Below, one piece after another: positions 17,152 through 28,640 of a stretch of DNA of 64,000 bases (the stretch's first letter is position 1; the number at the start of each line of letters is the position of its first letter). Below the pieces are notes generated by a model. That model ran no database searches and was not told the origin of the DNA. It saw only the letters and a program-made list of their open reading frames with translations. The stretch is from Nocardioides terrigena (GTDB lineage Bacteria; Actinomycetota; Actinomycetes; Propionibacteriales; Nocardioidaceae), in NCBI RefSeq assembly GCF_003047265.1, contig NZ_PZYY01000012.1:1-64000 (forward strand), in the 5' to 3' direction. The position numbers and the translations under genes are program-made.

Positions 17152-17865
17152 GACGAAACCGAGCTGCTCGCACCTCCGTGCGGTGGATCCGTCGCACAGC
17201 TCGTCGAGGGTGAAGGCACCCTCCCGCACGAGCACGTCGGTCAGCCCCGCGAGTCGCACCTCGGTGGCGGTGTGGAGCCACGACGGCACGCCCTCGAAGT
17301 GCTCCGCGCCATCCGGCTCCTCGTCGGCGAGGACCCCGACGGCGACGTCGGCCGCTTGCTCGCTCATCGCGGTGGCGGGCACGTGCAGCATCGACCGGCG
17401 CTGGCCGGCCACGACCTGGCGGGCCGCCTCGAGGTCGGAGTCCGCAGGCGGTCCCCCGGTGCTGCTGGCCAGCGGCTCGGCGAGGCCGACGAACCAGTCG
17501 GCGCCGGGCACCAGGGTCGTGTGCGCGACGACGGGGACCTCGTCCTCGCCACCACCGACCAGGGCCTCGGCCTCCTCGACGTCGACGGGGTCGAGGACGA
17601 TCACGTCGGCGCTGTCACGCAGTGCCTCGGCGGCCTGGTCGGCCTGGGTGGCCGCGTCGCCCTCCGCGTCGTAGACGCGGACGGCGCACTCCTCGCAGGT
17701 GGCCTCGACGCGGGCCTCGAAGGCGTCGACGTCGACCCGGGGCTCGAGCTCACGGGACCCGTCGGAGGCGAGGAGCGCGACCACGGTCGGGTCCTCGCTG
17801 GAGCAGCCGCCGAGCAGGCTGCAGCCGAGGACCACGACGAGGAGAGTGGTGGTGAGGGGGCGCAT
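17149..17865 (-). CDS. shortened sugar-binding lipoprotein paralog
   Basis: A 238-residue lipoprotein (lipobox LLGGC, C21) that aligns by eye with the 366-residue sugar-binding protein encoded at 19986-21086. Shared blocks are CEECAVRVYDAEGD...ADVIVLDPVD near the N terminus, DLEAARQVVAGQRRSM and AADVAVGVLAD in the second half, and EGVPSW...DELCDGSTARRCEQLGF at the end. About 110-120 residues in the middle, which in the full protein hold most of the ligand-binding second lobe, are absent. It may have lost sugar binding and gained another role, or be decaying. The start codon lies inside a perfect 15 bp hairpin. It sits directly after the permease gene in the transporter operon. Confidence 0.75.
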   Translation of the reverse strand: MRPLTTTLLVVVLGCSLLGGCSSEDPTVVALLASDGSRELEPRVDVDAFEARVEATCEECAVRVYDAEGDAATQADQAAEALRDSADVIVLDPVDVEEAEALVGGGEDEVPVVAHTTLVPGADWFVGLAEPLASSTGGPPADSDLEAARQVVAGQRRSMLHVPATAMSEQAADVAVGVLADEEPDGAEHFEGVPSWLHTATEVRLAGLTDVLVREGAFTLDELCDGSTARRCEQLGFV

Positions 17866-17893
17866 CGCGGCACATCGTATGCGCCCCCTCACC
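17851..17893 (-). promoter_or_regulatory. 15 bp hairpin over the start codon of the binding-protein paralog
   Basis: The arms 17851-17865 and 17879-17893 are perfectly complementary, with a 13-nt loop. On the minus strand the downstream arm begins with the ATG of the paralog (ATGCGCCCCCTCACC) and the upstream arm is GGTGAGGGGGCGCAT, which contains the only Shine-Dalgarno-like purines. Folding would hide both from ribosomes. It starts 16 nt after the permease stop, so it could also attenuate transcription; there is no T tract after it. Confidence 0.7.
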
Positions 17894-17909
17894 GTTGCCG
17901 TTGCTCCGA

Positions 17910-19169
17910 TCAGCCGCGACCGCTCGACGTACGAGCGCGACGCGACACGGAGTCGATCGCCACGGCCAGCAGCAGCACTGCACCGGTGACCATGAAGCGC
18001 ACCGAGGAGTCCACGCCGACCAGGTTGAGGCCGGTCTGGATCGCCTGGAGCACGATGATGCCGAGCATCGCGGAGTAGGCCGATCCGCGGCCGCCGAAGA
18101 GCGACGTGCCGCCGATGACCGCGGCCGCGATGGCCGTCAGGTTGGTGTCGGTCGTGCCGCTCGCCTGCGAGACGCTGGTCTGGAGGCCGGCGGCCAGCAG
18201 GCCACCCACCGCCGCGAGCGTCGAGCAGAGCGCGAACACCGAGAAGTAGACCCGGTTGACCTTGATGCCCGAGCGACGCGCCGCCTCCTCGTTGCCACCG
18301 ACCGCGAAGACGTGTCGTCCCCAGCGGGTACGACGCAGCGCGAAGTCCATCAGCACGACCATGAGCACGAAGAAGAGCCACAGGTAGCTCCAGCCGCGGT
18401 CGATGTTGACGTAGTAGGTGAGGAACCCGAGACCCACGAGCATCGCCGCGCCCTTGATGAGCACGAGCGGGAGCCACGGGGTGCTCAGGTCGGCCGCGGA
18501 GCGCTGCCGGATCGTCCACATCTGCGAGCCGACGTAGGCGAGCGCGATGGCCACGACCAGGACGTAGGACACCGCCGGGGCCAGGAACTCGAACCGGGTG
18601 AACTGCACCAGGAACGAGTCGGACGGCAGGTTGATCGTGCCCTGGGTGCCCAGCACGTAGAGCAGCGCGCCCTGGAAGCCCAGGAGGCCCGCCAGCGAGA
18701 AGACGAACGACGGCACCCCCAGGCGTGTGTAGAGCAGGGCGTAGAACGCACCGATCGCCACGCCGACGAGGACCGCGGCGAGGATCGCCACGAACATCGA
18801 CTGCCCCTCGTTGACCAGCAGGACCGCCATGACGGCGGCGGTGAAGCCGCTGACGGAACCGACCGACAGGTCGATCTCGCCGAGCAGCAGCACGAGCACG
18901 ATCCCGAGCGCGATGATGCCGATCGGCGCCGCGAACTGGGTGATCGAGACGATGCTGCGCGAGGAGAGGAACCGTGGCTCGGCGCTGTAGAACGCGATGC
19001 TGATGAAGATCAGCCCGATGACCACCGGCAGGCTGCCGAGCTCGCCGGACTTGAGGCGGTTGACGAAGAGCCTGAAGTAGCCGGACAGTCCCTCGGTCTT
19101 GATCAGCCGCTCGTCGGCGAGGTCGGCGGCGACGGCGGACGTCCCGTTCTCGGTCTCGGTGTCAGCCAT
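17910..19169 (-). CDS. sugar ABC transporter permease (XylH/RbsC-like)
   Basis: A 419-residue inner-membrane permease with about ten transmembrane helices. The GEIDLSVGSVSGFTAA motif (middle of the protein) is the hallmark of the branched-chain/ribose-xylose type permeases (BPD_transp_2), and VGGNEEAARRSGIKVNRVYFSVF is the conserved cytoplasmic loop that contacts the ATPase. The ATG at 19169 is supported by an AAGGAG ribosome binding site and overlaps the ATPase gene's 3' end by 8 bp. The encoded operon order is binding protein, ATPase, permease. The sugar is not identifiable; xylose-like monosaccharides are the closest family. Confidence 0.92.
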   Translation of the reverse strand: MADTETENGTSAVAADLADERLIKTEGLSGYFRLFVNRLKSGELGSLPVVIGLIFISIAFYSAEPRFLSSRSIVSITQFAAPIGIIALGIVLVLLLGEIDLSVGSVSGFTAAVMAVLLVNEGQSMFVAILAAVLVGVAIGAFYALLYTRLGVPSFVFSLAGLLGFQGALLYVLGTQGTINLPSDSFLVQFTRFEFLAPAVSYVLVVAIALAYVGSQMWTIRQRSAADLSTPWLPLVLIKGAAMLVGLGFLTYYVNIDRGWSYLWLFFVLMVVLMDFALRRTRWGRHVFAVGGNEEAARRSGIKVNRVYFSVFALCSTLAAVGGLLAAGLQTSVSQASGTTDTNLTAIAAAVIGGTSLFGGRGSAYSAMLGIIVLQAIQTGLNLVGVDSSVRFMVTGAVLLLAVAIDSVSRRARTSSGRG

Positions 19170-19986
19170 CCTGGTCTCCTTGCGTGGGTGCGGCCTCGCC
19201 GCGCGACGCGCGAGCGGCGACGACGTTGTCCGAGGCACCGGTGATCGCCGCCACGAGCTCGGCGGTGGTGGCCTCCTCGACGTTGAACTCGGCGGCGTTC
19301 TTGCCGAGCCGGAGCACCACGATGCGATCGGCGACGGCCTGGACGTCAGCCATGTTGTGGCTGATCAGGATGACGCCGAGGCCGGTCTCGCGGAGCCGCT
19401 CGATGAGGTTGAGGACCTCCGCGGTCTGGGCCACGCCCAGGGCGGCGGTCGGCTCGTCGAGCATCACGACCTTGGGACTGCCGACCAGGCTGCGCGCGAT
19501 GGCGACGGTCTGGCGCTGGCCGCCCGACAGCGACGCGATCGGGATCCGGACGCTCGGGATCTTGGCCGACAGGGTGCGCAGCAGACGCCACGCCTCCTTC
19601 TCCATGGTGACCTCGTCGATGAACGGACCCGCGATCTTCTCCTGGCCGAGGAAGAGGTTGGCCACCACGTCGAGGTTGTCGCACAGGGCGAGGTCCTGGA
19701 AGACGGTGGCGATGCCGAGGGCCTGGGCCTCGGCCGGGCCGCTGGCCCGGACGGACTTGCCGTCGAAGGTGATGTTGCCGTCGTCGGGCGTGTAGACCCC
19801 CGCGATCACCTTGACGAGCGTGGACTTGCCGGCGCCGTTGTCGCCGACCAGGGCGACGACCTCGCCCGCCCGGACGTCCATGTGGACGTCCGAGAGGGCT
19901 TGGACGGCACCGAAGCGCTTGGTGACGCCGGCCAGGGAGAGGACTACCTCCCCGGCCGGCGCACGGTGTGTAGCAGTGGTGGACAT
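19162..19986 (-). CDS. sugar ABC transporter ATP-binding protein (single domain)
   Basis: A 274-residue ATPase with Walker A GDNGAGKST, Q-loop VFQDLALCDNLDV, signature LSGGQRQTVAIARSL, and Walker B VVMLDEPTAALG followed by SHNMADV. It has only one nucleotide-binding domain, unlike RbsA/XylG of enterobacteria, which carry two in tandem; a homodimer is therefore expected to power the permease. The ATG at 19986 shares one base with the stop of the binding-protein gene (TGATG), which fixes the start in preference to an upstream in-frame codon at 20010. Confidence 0.93.
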   Translation of the reverse strand: MSTTATHRAPAGEVVLSLAGVTKRFGAVQALSDVHMDVRAGEVVALVGDNGAGKSTLVKVIAGVYTPDDGNITFDGKSVRASGPAEAQALGIATVFQDLALCDNLDVVANLFLGQEKIAGPFIDEVTMEKEAWRLLRTLSAKIPSVRIPIASLSGGQRQTVAIARSLVGSPKVVMLDEPTAALGVAQTAEVLNLIERLRETGLGVILISHNMADVQAVADRIVVLRLGKNAAEFNVEEATTAELVAAITGASDNVVAARASRGEAAPTQGDQDG

Positions 19987-21086
19987 CAGGAGATGCCAGC
20001 CGCCTCGCACGCGTCCGCGTACTCGTCGGTGCAGATGTCCTCGACGGAGTAGAACTCGTCGGCGATGATCGTGTCGGCGACGTTGTCCTTCGTGACGACG
20101 ATCGGCGTGAAGATGTACGAAGGCACGCCCTCGTAGTCGGTCTGGTCGATGCCGGTCTCGGTGGGGTTGGGCACGTCGTCACCGTTGGCCAGCGCGACGG
20201 CGACCTCGGCGGCGGTCTCGGCCTCGATCGGGATGGGCTTGTAGATGGTCATGGCCTGCTGGCCGGCGAGGATCCGCTGGATCGCGGCGATCTCGGCGTC
20301 CTGGCCGGTGATCGGCGGGAGGGCGTCCTCGGCGACACCACCGCCGGTGAGGGCGGCGACCACGCCGCCGGCCTGGCCGTCGTTGGCGGCGTAGACGCCG
20401 TTGATCTCGCTGGCGTCGTACTTGGAGAGCTGGTCGGTGACGAACGTCTGCGCGTTCTCCGGGCTCCAGTCGGGGTTGTCGTACTCCTCGAGGATCTCGA
20501 TGTTGCTCTCGTCGAGGACGCTGTGCGCACCGGCCTTGAACTGTGCGGCATTGGGGTCGCTGGGGGCACCGTTGAGCATCAGGATGCCGCCCTTGTCGCC
20601 CATCGCCTCGACGAGGGCCTCGGCCTGCAGCTTGCCGACGGTCTCGTTGTCGAAGGACATGTAGTAGTCGGCCTCGGCGATGAACCGGTCGTAGGCGATG
20701 ACCTTGGCGCCGGAGTCCTGCGCGGACTGGACCATGCCGCCGGCACCCGCACCGTTGACCGGGTCGAGGACGACGACGCTGGCACCCTCGGAGATGGCCG
20801 TGTCGACCTGCTGGGTCTGCTTGGCCTCGTCCTGGTCGGCGTTGTAGTAGACGACCTCACAGTCGTCGCAGAGCGCCGCGACCGCGTCCTCGAAGAGCGG
20901 CCGGTCGAAGGCCTCGTAGCGGGTGGTCTTGGACTCGGGGAGGAGCAGGGCGATGACCTTGCTGTCGCCGCCGCCGTCGCCGGAGTCGCCGGACTCGGAG
21001 TCGTTGGCGCCGCAGGCGGTCAGGGCCGCGACGCCGAAGAGCAGGGCAGCGCCGCTGGCGGCGATGCGGTGGATGGTGCGAGGCAT
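19986..21086 (-). CDS. sugar ABC transporter substrate-binding lipoprotein
   Basis: A 366-residue lipoprotein (lipobox LTAC, C25) with a Gly/Ser/Asp linker and a type-I periplasmic-binding fold of the xylose/ribose group (SKVIALLLPESKTTRYEAFDRP start, VVLDPVN, AYDRFI, NGAPSDPNA, AANDGQAGGVVAAL, ITGQDAE). These are the usual sugar-contact strands of XylF-like proteins. It presents the sugar to the permease and ATPase encoded immediately downstream. An AGGAG ribosome binding site precedes the ATG. Expression is probably controlled by the divergent ROK regulator through the palindrome at 21167-21237. Confidence 0.92.
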   Translation of the reverse strand: MPRTIHRIAASGAALLFGVAALTACGANDSESGDSGDGGGDSKVIALLLPESKTTRYEAFDRPLFEDAVAALCDDCEVVYYNADQDEAKQTQQVDTAISEGASVVVLDPVNGAGAGGMVQSAQDSGAKVIAYDRFIAEADYYMSFDNETVGKLQAEALVEAMGDKGGILMLNGAPSDPNAAQFKAGAHSVLDESNIEILEEYDNPDWSPENAQTFVTDQLSKYDASEINGVYAANDGQAGGVVAALTGGGVAEDALPPITGQDAEIAAIQRILAGQQAMTIYKPIPIEAETAAEVAVALANGDDVPNPTETGIDQTDYEGVPSYIFTPIVVTKDNVADTIIADEFYSVEDICTDEYADACEAAGIS

Positions 21087-21145
21087 GAGGTCTCCTGGGG
21101 CTGGCCAGGGCTCGTCGGGCGACGAACCGGTGTGAACGTCCTCTG

Positions 21146-21174
21146 AGTGTGGTGAGTCACACGCTAGTCGTCAA
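21146..21174 (-). promoter_or_regulatory. promoter of the sugar transporter operon
   Basis: On the minus strand TTGACG (21174-21169) and CACACT (21151-21146) are 17 bp apart. The -35 lies within the left arm of the inverted repeat, so a bound regulator would block it. A 5' leader of about 50 nt is implied. Confidence 0.5.
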
Positions 21175-21237
21175 GAGATGAACACAAAGTTGTGACGAAA
21201 CGGTGACATGAGGACTTTGTGCCCACCTCTTGACGAC
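21167..21237. promoter_or_regulatory. palindromic operator between the ROK gene and the transporter operon
   Basis: Two perfect inverted repeats are nested around position 21202: GTCGTCAAGAG (21167-21177) with CTCTTGACGAC (21227-21237), and CACAAAGT (21183-21190) with ACTTTGTG (21214-21221). The 5 bp gaps on each side are equal. This reads as one 24 bp composite site present twice in opposite orientation, one copy per divergent promoter, each containing that promoter's TTGACG. The ROK protein is the natural candidate to bind it. Confidence 0.7.
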
Positions 21238-21259
21238 AAAGGCCTCTCTGGCTCACAGT
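21230..21259 (+). promoter_or_regulatory. promoter of the ROK regulator gene, leaderless
   Basis: TTGACG (21230-21235), an 18 bp spacer and CACAGT (21254-21259) are followed by six bases and the ATG at 21266. No Shine-Dalgarno is present, which supports a leaderless mRNA. Confidence 0.45.
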
Positions 21260-21265
21260 TCCCCC

Positions 21266-22417
21266 ATGTCATCCCCCGGGTCGACCGCGTCACTGCGCAC
21301 GGCCAACCTGCAGCGCGTCGTCGACGTACTCCGCGCCCAGGAGGCCGGGGAGCCGGTGACACAGGCCGACATCGCCCGCCAGACCGGTCTGGCCCCCGCA
21401 ACGGTCTCCAACATCGTCCGCGAGCTGGCGGCCACCGGCCTGCTCGAGGTCGAGCCCGGCAGTGGACGGCGTGGTACGACGGTGGCGCTGGCCCGGTCCG
21501 CGGGGCTCGTCGCCGGCATCGACTTCGGGCACAGCCACGTGGCCGTCGCCCTGGGGGACATGACGGGGAGCCTCATCTCCGAGGAGCGGCTGCGGCTCAA
21601 CGCCGGGCACCCGCACACCGAGGGCCTCGACCGCGCCCACGACCTGCTCGAGCAGCTGCTCGCGGGCGCCGGGCTGGAGCGGGCCGCCATCCGCACCATC
21701 GGCCTCGGCCTGCCGGCCCCGATGACCGCCGGCGTGGTCCGCTCGTCGGCGATCCTCCCCGGCTGGGTCGGGGTCAACGCCCCCGAGGCCGCCGGCCAGC
21801 GCTTCGGCGCGGTCGTGCACATTGACAACGACGCCAACCTCGGCGCCCTCGCCGAGCACCGGCACGGCGTCGCCCGCGGCCATGACAGCTCGGTCTTCGT
21901 CAAGGTGTCCTCCGGCGTGGGTGCCGGGATCGTCCTGGAGGACCGGCTCTTCCACGGCAACGGCGGCACCGCCGGCGAGATCGGCCACCTCACGCTCGAC
22001 GAGAACGGTCCCGTGTGCCGGTGCGGCAGTCGAGGCTGCCTGGAGGCCTACACCTCCACGGTCGCCCTCCAGTCGATGATGGAGCTGCAGATGCCGGGGG
22101 CGAGCGTCGACGAGATCGTCCGCGCCGCCCGCGACGGCAACGTCTCGGCCCTGCGCGCCCTTGAGGACGCCGGCCTCCACCTCGGGTGGGCATTGGCCAG
22201 CGTGGTCAACCTGCTCAACCCGGCGCTTGTGGTGGTGGGCGGCGAGATGGCCCGGGCCGGCGAGCTGCTGCTCGAGTCGGCCCGGATCGGGCTGCGTCGC
22301 CACGCCCTGGACGCCGTCGCCTCGACCCCCGTCGTCGCGTCCGAGCTGGGCGAGCGGGCCTCGCTGATCGGCGCCGTGCTGCTCGCCGCCGAGCGCACCG
22401 AGCTGTTGAGCGACTGA
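21266..22417 (+). CDS. ROK family transcriptional regulator
   Basis: A 383-residue regulator. Residues about 10-65 form a winged helix-turn-helix (VTQADIARQTGLAPATVSNIVREL). The rest is a ROK sugar-kinase fold with IDFGHSHVAVALGD, an ATP-site-like remnant, IDNDANLGALAEHRHG, and the zinc motif CRCGSRGCLEAY typical of ROK repressors. Such proteins repress sugar-uptake genes and release DNA on binding a sugar or sugar phosphate. It is divergent from the sugar ABC operon with a large palindrome between them, so local control of transport, and autoregulation, is inferred. Inducer not determinable. Confidence 0.92.
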   Translation: MSSPGSTASLRTANLQRVVDVLRAQEAGEPVTQADIARQTGLAPATVSNIVRELAATGLLEVEPGSGRRGTTVALARSAGLVAGIDFGHSHVAVALGDMTGSLISEERLRLNAGHPHTEGLDRAHDLLEQLLAGAGLERAAIRTIGLGLPAPMTAGVVRSSAILPGWVGVNAPEAAGQRFGAVVHIDNDANLGALAEHRHGVARGHDSSVFVKVSSGVGAGIVLEDRLFHGNGGTAGEIGHLTLDENGPVCRCGSRGCLEAYTSTVALQSMMELQMPGASVDEIVRAARDGNVSALRALEDAGLHLGWALASVVNLLNPALVVVGGEMARAGELLLESARIGLRRHALDAVASTPVVASELGERASLIGAVLLAAERTELLSD

Positions 22418-22433
22418 CCGGGGTCGGAGGCAC

Positions 22434-22439
22434 TAGTCT
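22434..22439 (+). promoter_or_regulatory. -10 element of the glsB-like gene
   Basis: TAGTCT is followed by six bases and the ATG at 22446, with no Shine-Dalgarno, pointing to leaderless transcription. Confidence 0.45.
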
Positions 22440-22445
22440 CCGGTC

Positions 22446-22709
22446 ATGCTGATACTTGCCATCATCGTCTTCGGCCTGCTCGCCGGCGGTCTCGCCCAGC
22501 TCGTGCTCGGCCGGTCGATGCGCGACGTGAACTGGTCCGTCGCGATCGTCACCGGGCTCCTCGGCTCCTTCGTCGGGGGGCTGCTCGCGAGCCTCCTCGC
22601 GGGCGACGGCCTGGAGCTGCGTGCGAGCGGCCTCATCGGCTCCTTCGTGGGTGCGCTGCTGCTCACCCTGGCGTGGACCGCGTACGCCGGGCGTCGCGGC
22701 TCGGCCTGA
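22446..22709 (+). CDS. GlsB/YeaQ/YmgE family membrane protein
   Basis: An 87-residue protein with three hydrophobic helices and the family's glycine-rich pattern: GLLAGGLAQLVLGR, then VTGLLGSFVGGLLAS and GLIGSFVGALLLTLAW. The family (once called transglycosylase-associated) is linked to stress tolerance; its molecular function is unknown. Length is normal. Its last 47 bp overlap the 3' end of the guanine deaminase gene on the other strand, so the two transcripts are complementary at their ends. Confidence 0.87.
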   Translation: MLILAIIVFGLLAGGLAQLVLGRSMRDVNWSVAIVTGLLGSFVGGLLASLLAGDGLELRASGLIGSFVGALLLTLAWTAYAGRRGSA

Positions 22710-24057
22710 CCGCCGGGCCGGCGCCGACCGGGCGCAGGAAGCCGCCTGAGGCGATCTGCTCCCCCGCCACCCACACGTCGGCCACGTCGGCGTCACCGGC
22801 GAGCGCGAACACCTTGCCGAGCGCCTCCTCGGGCGATCCCGCGTGCCGCAGCCCGATGTCCAGCGCGGTGCCCGCGGGCGGGCGCAGGCAGATCGCGTCG
22901 AACTCCTTGCCCACGGAGAGGTCACCGACGACGTCCGCGAGCCCCAGGGCAGACGCGCCGGCCGAGGTGCTGAGGTGCAGGAGGTGTCCGGGAGCCAGCG
23001 GGAACCCCTGGTCGCCGAGGAGGCGCTGGGCGAAGTAGGCCTGCAGCCCCTCCTTGAAGAGCGAGAAGCCGGTGCCGGCCCCCACGTCGCAGCCGAGGGC
23101 CACCGGCACGCCGGCCTCGACGTGCCGGCGCAACCGGAAGAGTCCCGAGCCGAGGGCGGCATTGCTGCTCGGGCAGTGCGCCACCGCCGCTCCCCGGGCG
23201 GCGAGCACGGCGAGCTCGGAGTCGAGCGGGTGCACGTTGTGCGCAAGGACCGAGCGCGGACCGATCAGCCCGTGGTGGTCGTAGGTGTCGACGTAGTCGG
23301 AACGGTCGGGGAACTGCCCGTGGACCGTGGCCACCTCGGTGAGGTTCTCGTTGACGTGGGAGGTGAAGAACGCGCCCTCGACGTCCGTCATCACCGAAGC
23401 GCACGCGGCCAGGACCGCGTCGGAGGCGGAGAGCGAGAAGCGCGGCGTGACGGCGTACCGCGCGCGGCCGCGACCGTGCCAGCGCGACGCCAGGTCCACC
23501 GCCTCGGAGTGGGCGCGGTCCGGGGTGGTGAGAAGCGGCTCCGGCAGCATTTGGTCGCTCACCACCAGGCCGCTGGTCACCCGCAGCCCGAAGCGCGCGG
23601 CCTCGGTGAACAGCGCGTCGACGGCCGGGGCGAAGTGGGACCCGAAGACCAGTGAGGTGGTCGTTCCCGCTGCGATCAACCCGCCGACCAGCTCGCTCGC
23701 GATCGTCGCCGCGTAGTCGGGGGACGCGAGGTGCTGCTCCTCGGGCAGGGCGCAGCGCTCGAGCCACTCCAGCAGAGGCATCCCGAGCGCCCCGATCACC
23801 CGGACCTGGGGGAAGTGCACATGGGTGTCGACCAGCCCGGGCAGCAGGATCCCGGCCCGCAGGTCGATCACGGTGGCCTGCGGATGCGCGGCGGCCACGG
23901 ACGCGAAGGGGCCGCGGGTCGTGATGACTCCCTCGCGCGAGACCAGCAGGCCCAGGTCGTCCTCGTAGCGGAAGCCCGGGCGCGCCGTGTCGTCGGCGAA
24001 GGGGTCGTCCGGAGTGTCGTAGGCGCGGGCCCGGTAGAGCACCCCACCAGCCGTCAT
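22663..24057 (-). CDS. guaD: guanine deaminase
   Basis: A 464-residue amidohydrolase that converts guanine to xanthine. Zinc ligands are seen in DTHVHFPQ (about residue 78), the family-specific PLLEWLERCALPEE is present, and SHVNEN, LAHNVHPL and GCDVGAGTGFS complete the metal and proton-shuttle sites. The C terminus beyond about residue 445 is basic and probably disordered. It is the last gene of the purine-degradation operon and overlaps xdhC by ATGA (24054-24057). Its product feeds directly into XdhAB encoded upstream. Confidence 0.92.
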   Translation of the reverse strand: MTAGGVLYRARAYDTPDDPFADDTARPGFRYEDDLGLLVSREGVITTRGPFASVAAAHPQATVIDLRAGILLPGLVDTHVHFPQVRVIGALGMPLLEWLERCALPEEQHLASPDYAATIASELVGGLIAAGTTTSLVFGSHFAPAVDALFTEAARFGLRVTSGLVVSDQMLPEPLLTTPDRAHSEAVDLASRWHGRGRARYAVTPRFSLSASDAVLAACASVMTDVEGAFFTSHVNENLTEVATVHGQFPDRSDYVDTYDHHGLIGPRSVLAHNVHPLDSELAVLAARGAAVAHCPSSNAALGSGLFRLRRHVEAGVPVALGCDVGAGTGFSLFKEGLQAYFAQRLLGDQGFPLAPGHLLHLSTSAGASALGLADVVGDLSVGKEFDAICLRPPAGTALDIGLRHAGSPEEALGKVFALAGDADVADVWVAGEQIASGGFLRPVGAGPAVRPSRDARRTRSTPG

Positions 24058-24869
24058 GTGCCGACCCGGGCCCGGTCCGCGGCGAAGCGACGGACCAGCG
24101 CCTCCGCGATCCCCAGCGCGATCGACGGCGGCGCCCCGTCACCCAGGGAGGCGTCCCCGACGGGGCACTGGATGCGCGCGACGACCTCCTCGTCGTGGCC
24201 CTCGACGCGCAGACCGGACCGGAAGCGGGTCCACTTCGCGGTCGAGCCGATCAGCCCGATGCTCGCGAGGTGGCCGCAGCGCAGGGCCGCGTCGCAGACG
24301 GCGAAGTCCTCCGCGTGGTCGTGGGTCATCACCAGCACGTGGGTGCCCGCCGGCACCGAGCCCAGCGCGAGCTCGGGCACCGGCGAGTGGTGGACCACCA
24401 CCCGCGCCTCGGCGTCGTCCAGGCAGGCCAGCCGGTCGTCGGCCAGCATGTCGGCGCGGGAGTCCACGAGGTGCAGGTCCAGGTCGTGGCGGGCCAGGAT
24501 GCGGGCCAGCTCGAGGCCCACGTGCCCGACGCCGAAGATCGCGACGGCGGGCACCACGGGCATCGGCTCGAGGAGCAGGGTGACCTCGCCGCCACAGCAC
24601 TGGCGGCCGTGCTCGGTGCGGGCCTTGTCGTTCAGTCCGAACGTCAGCTCCTCGGGCCCGGCCCGCGGTGACTCGAGCAGGGTGCGGGCGCGGCTGACCG
24701 CGGTCGCCTCGAGGTTGCCGCCCCCGACGCTCCCCCAGGTCGCGTCGGCGGCCACCACCATCTTGGCCCCTGCCTCGCGGGGCGCGTGGCCGCGGGTCCC
24801 GACGACGGTGACGAGCACGCCGGCGCGACGCTCGGCCCGGAGGAGCTCGACGGCTGCGACCCAACGCAT
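24054..24869 (-). CDS. xdhC: xanthine dehydrogenase accessory protein XdhC
   Basis: A 271-residue protein that inserts the sulfurated molybdenum cofactor into xanthine dehydrogenase. The N-terminal XdhC/CoxI domain holds VTVVGTRGHAPREAGAKMVV and CCGGEVTLLLEP with a Cys pair near residue 88; the C-terminal Rossmann domain begins IFGVGHVGLELARIL and ends with IGLIGSTAKWTRF. The ATG at 24869 follows the xdhB stop by 1 bp. The order xdhA-xdhB-xdhC matches many proteobacterial and actinobacterial clusters. Confidence 0.93.
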   Translation of the reverse strand: MRWVAAVELLRAERRAGVLVTVVGTRGHAPREAGAKMVVAADATWGSVGGGNLEATAVSRARTLLESPRAGPEELTFGLNDKARTEHGRQCCGGEVTLLLEPMPVVPAVAIFGVGHVGLELARILARHDLDLHLVDSRADMLADDRLACLDDAEARVVVHHSPVPELALGSVPAGTHVLVMTHDHAEDFAVCDAALRCGHLASIGLIGSTAKWTRFRSGLRVEGHDEEVVARIQCPVGDASLGDGAPPSIALGIAEALVRRFAADRARVGT

Positions 24870-24870
24870 C

Positions 24871-28607
<3,737 letters not shown>

Positions 28608-28640
28608 GTCCCTCCCCCTCTGGAATCTACGCCTGCGTGG

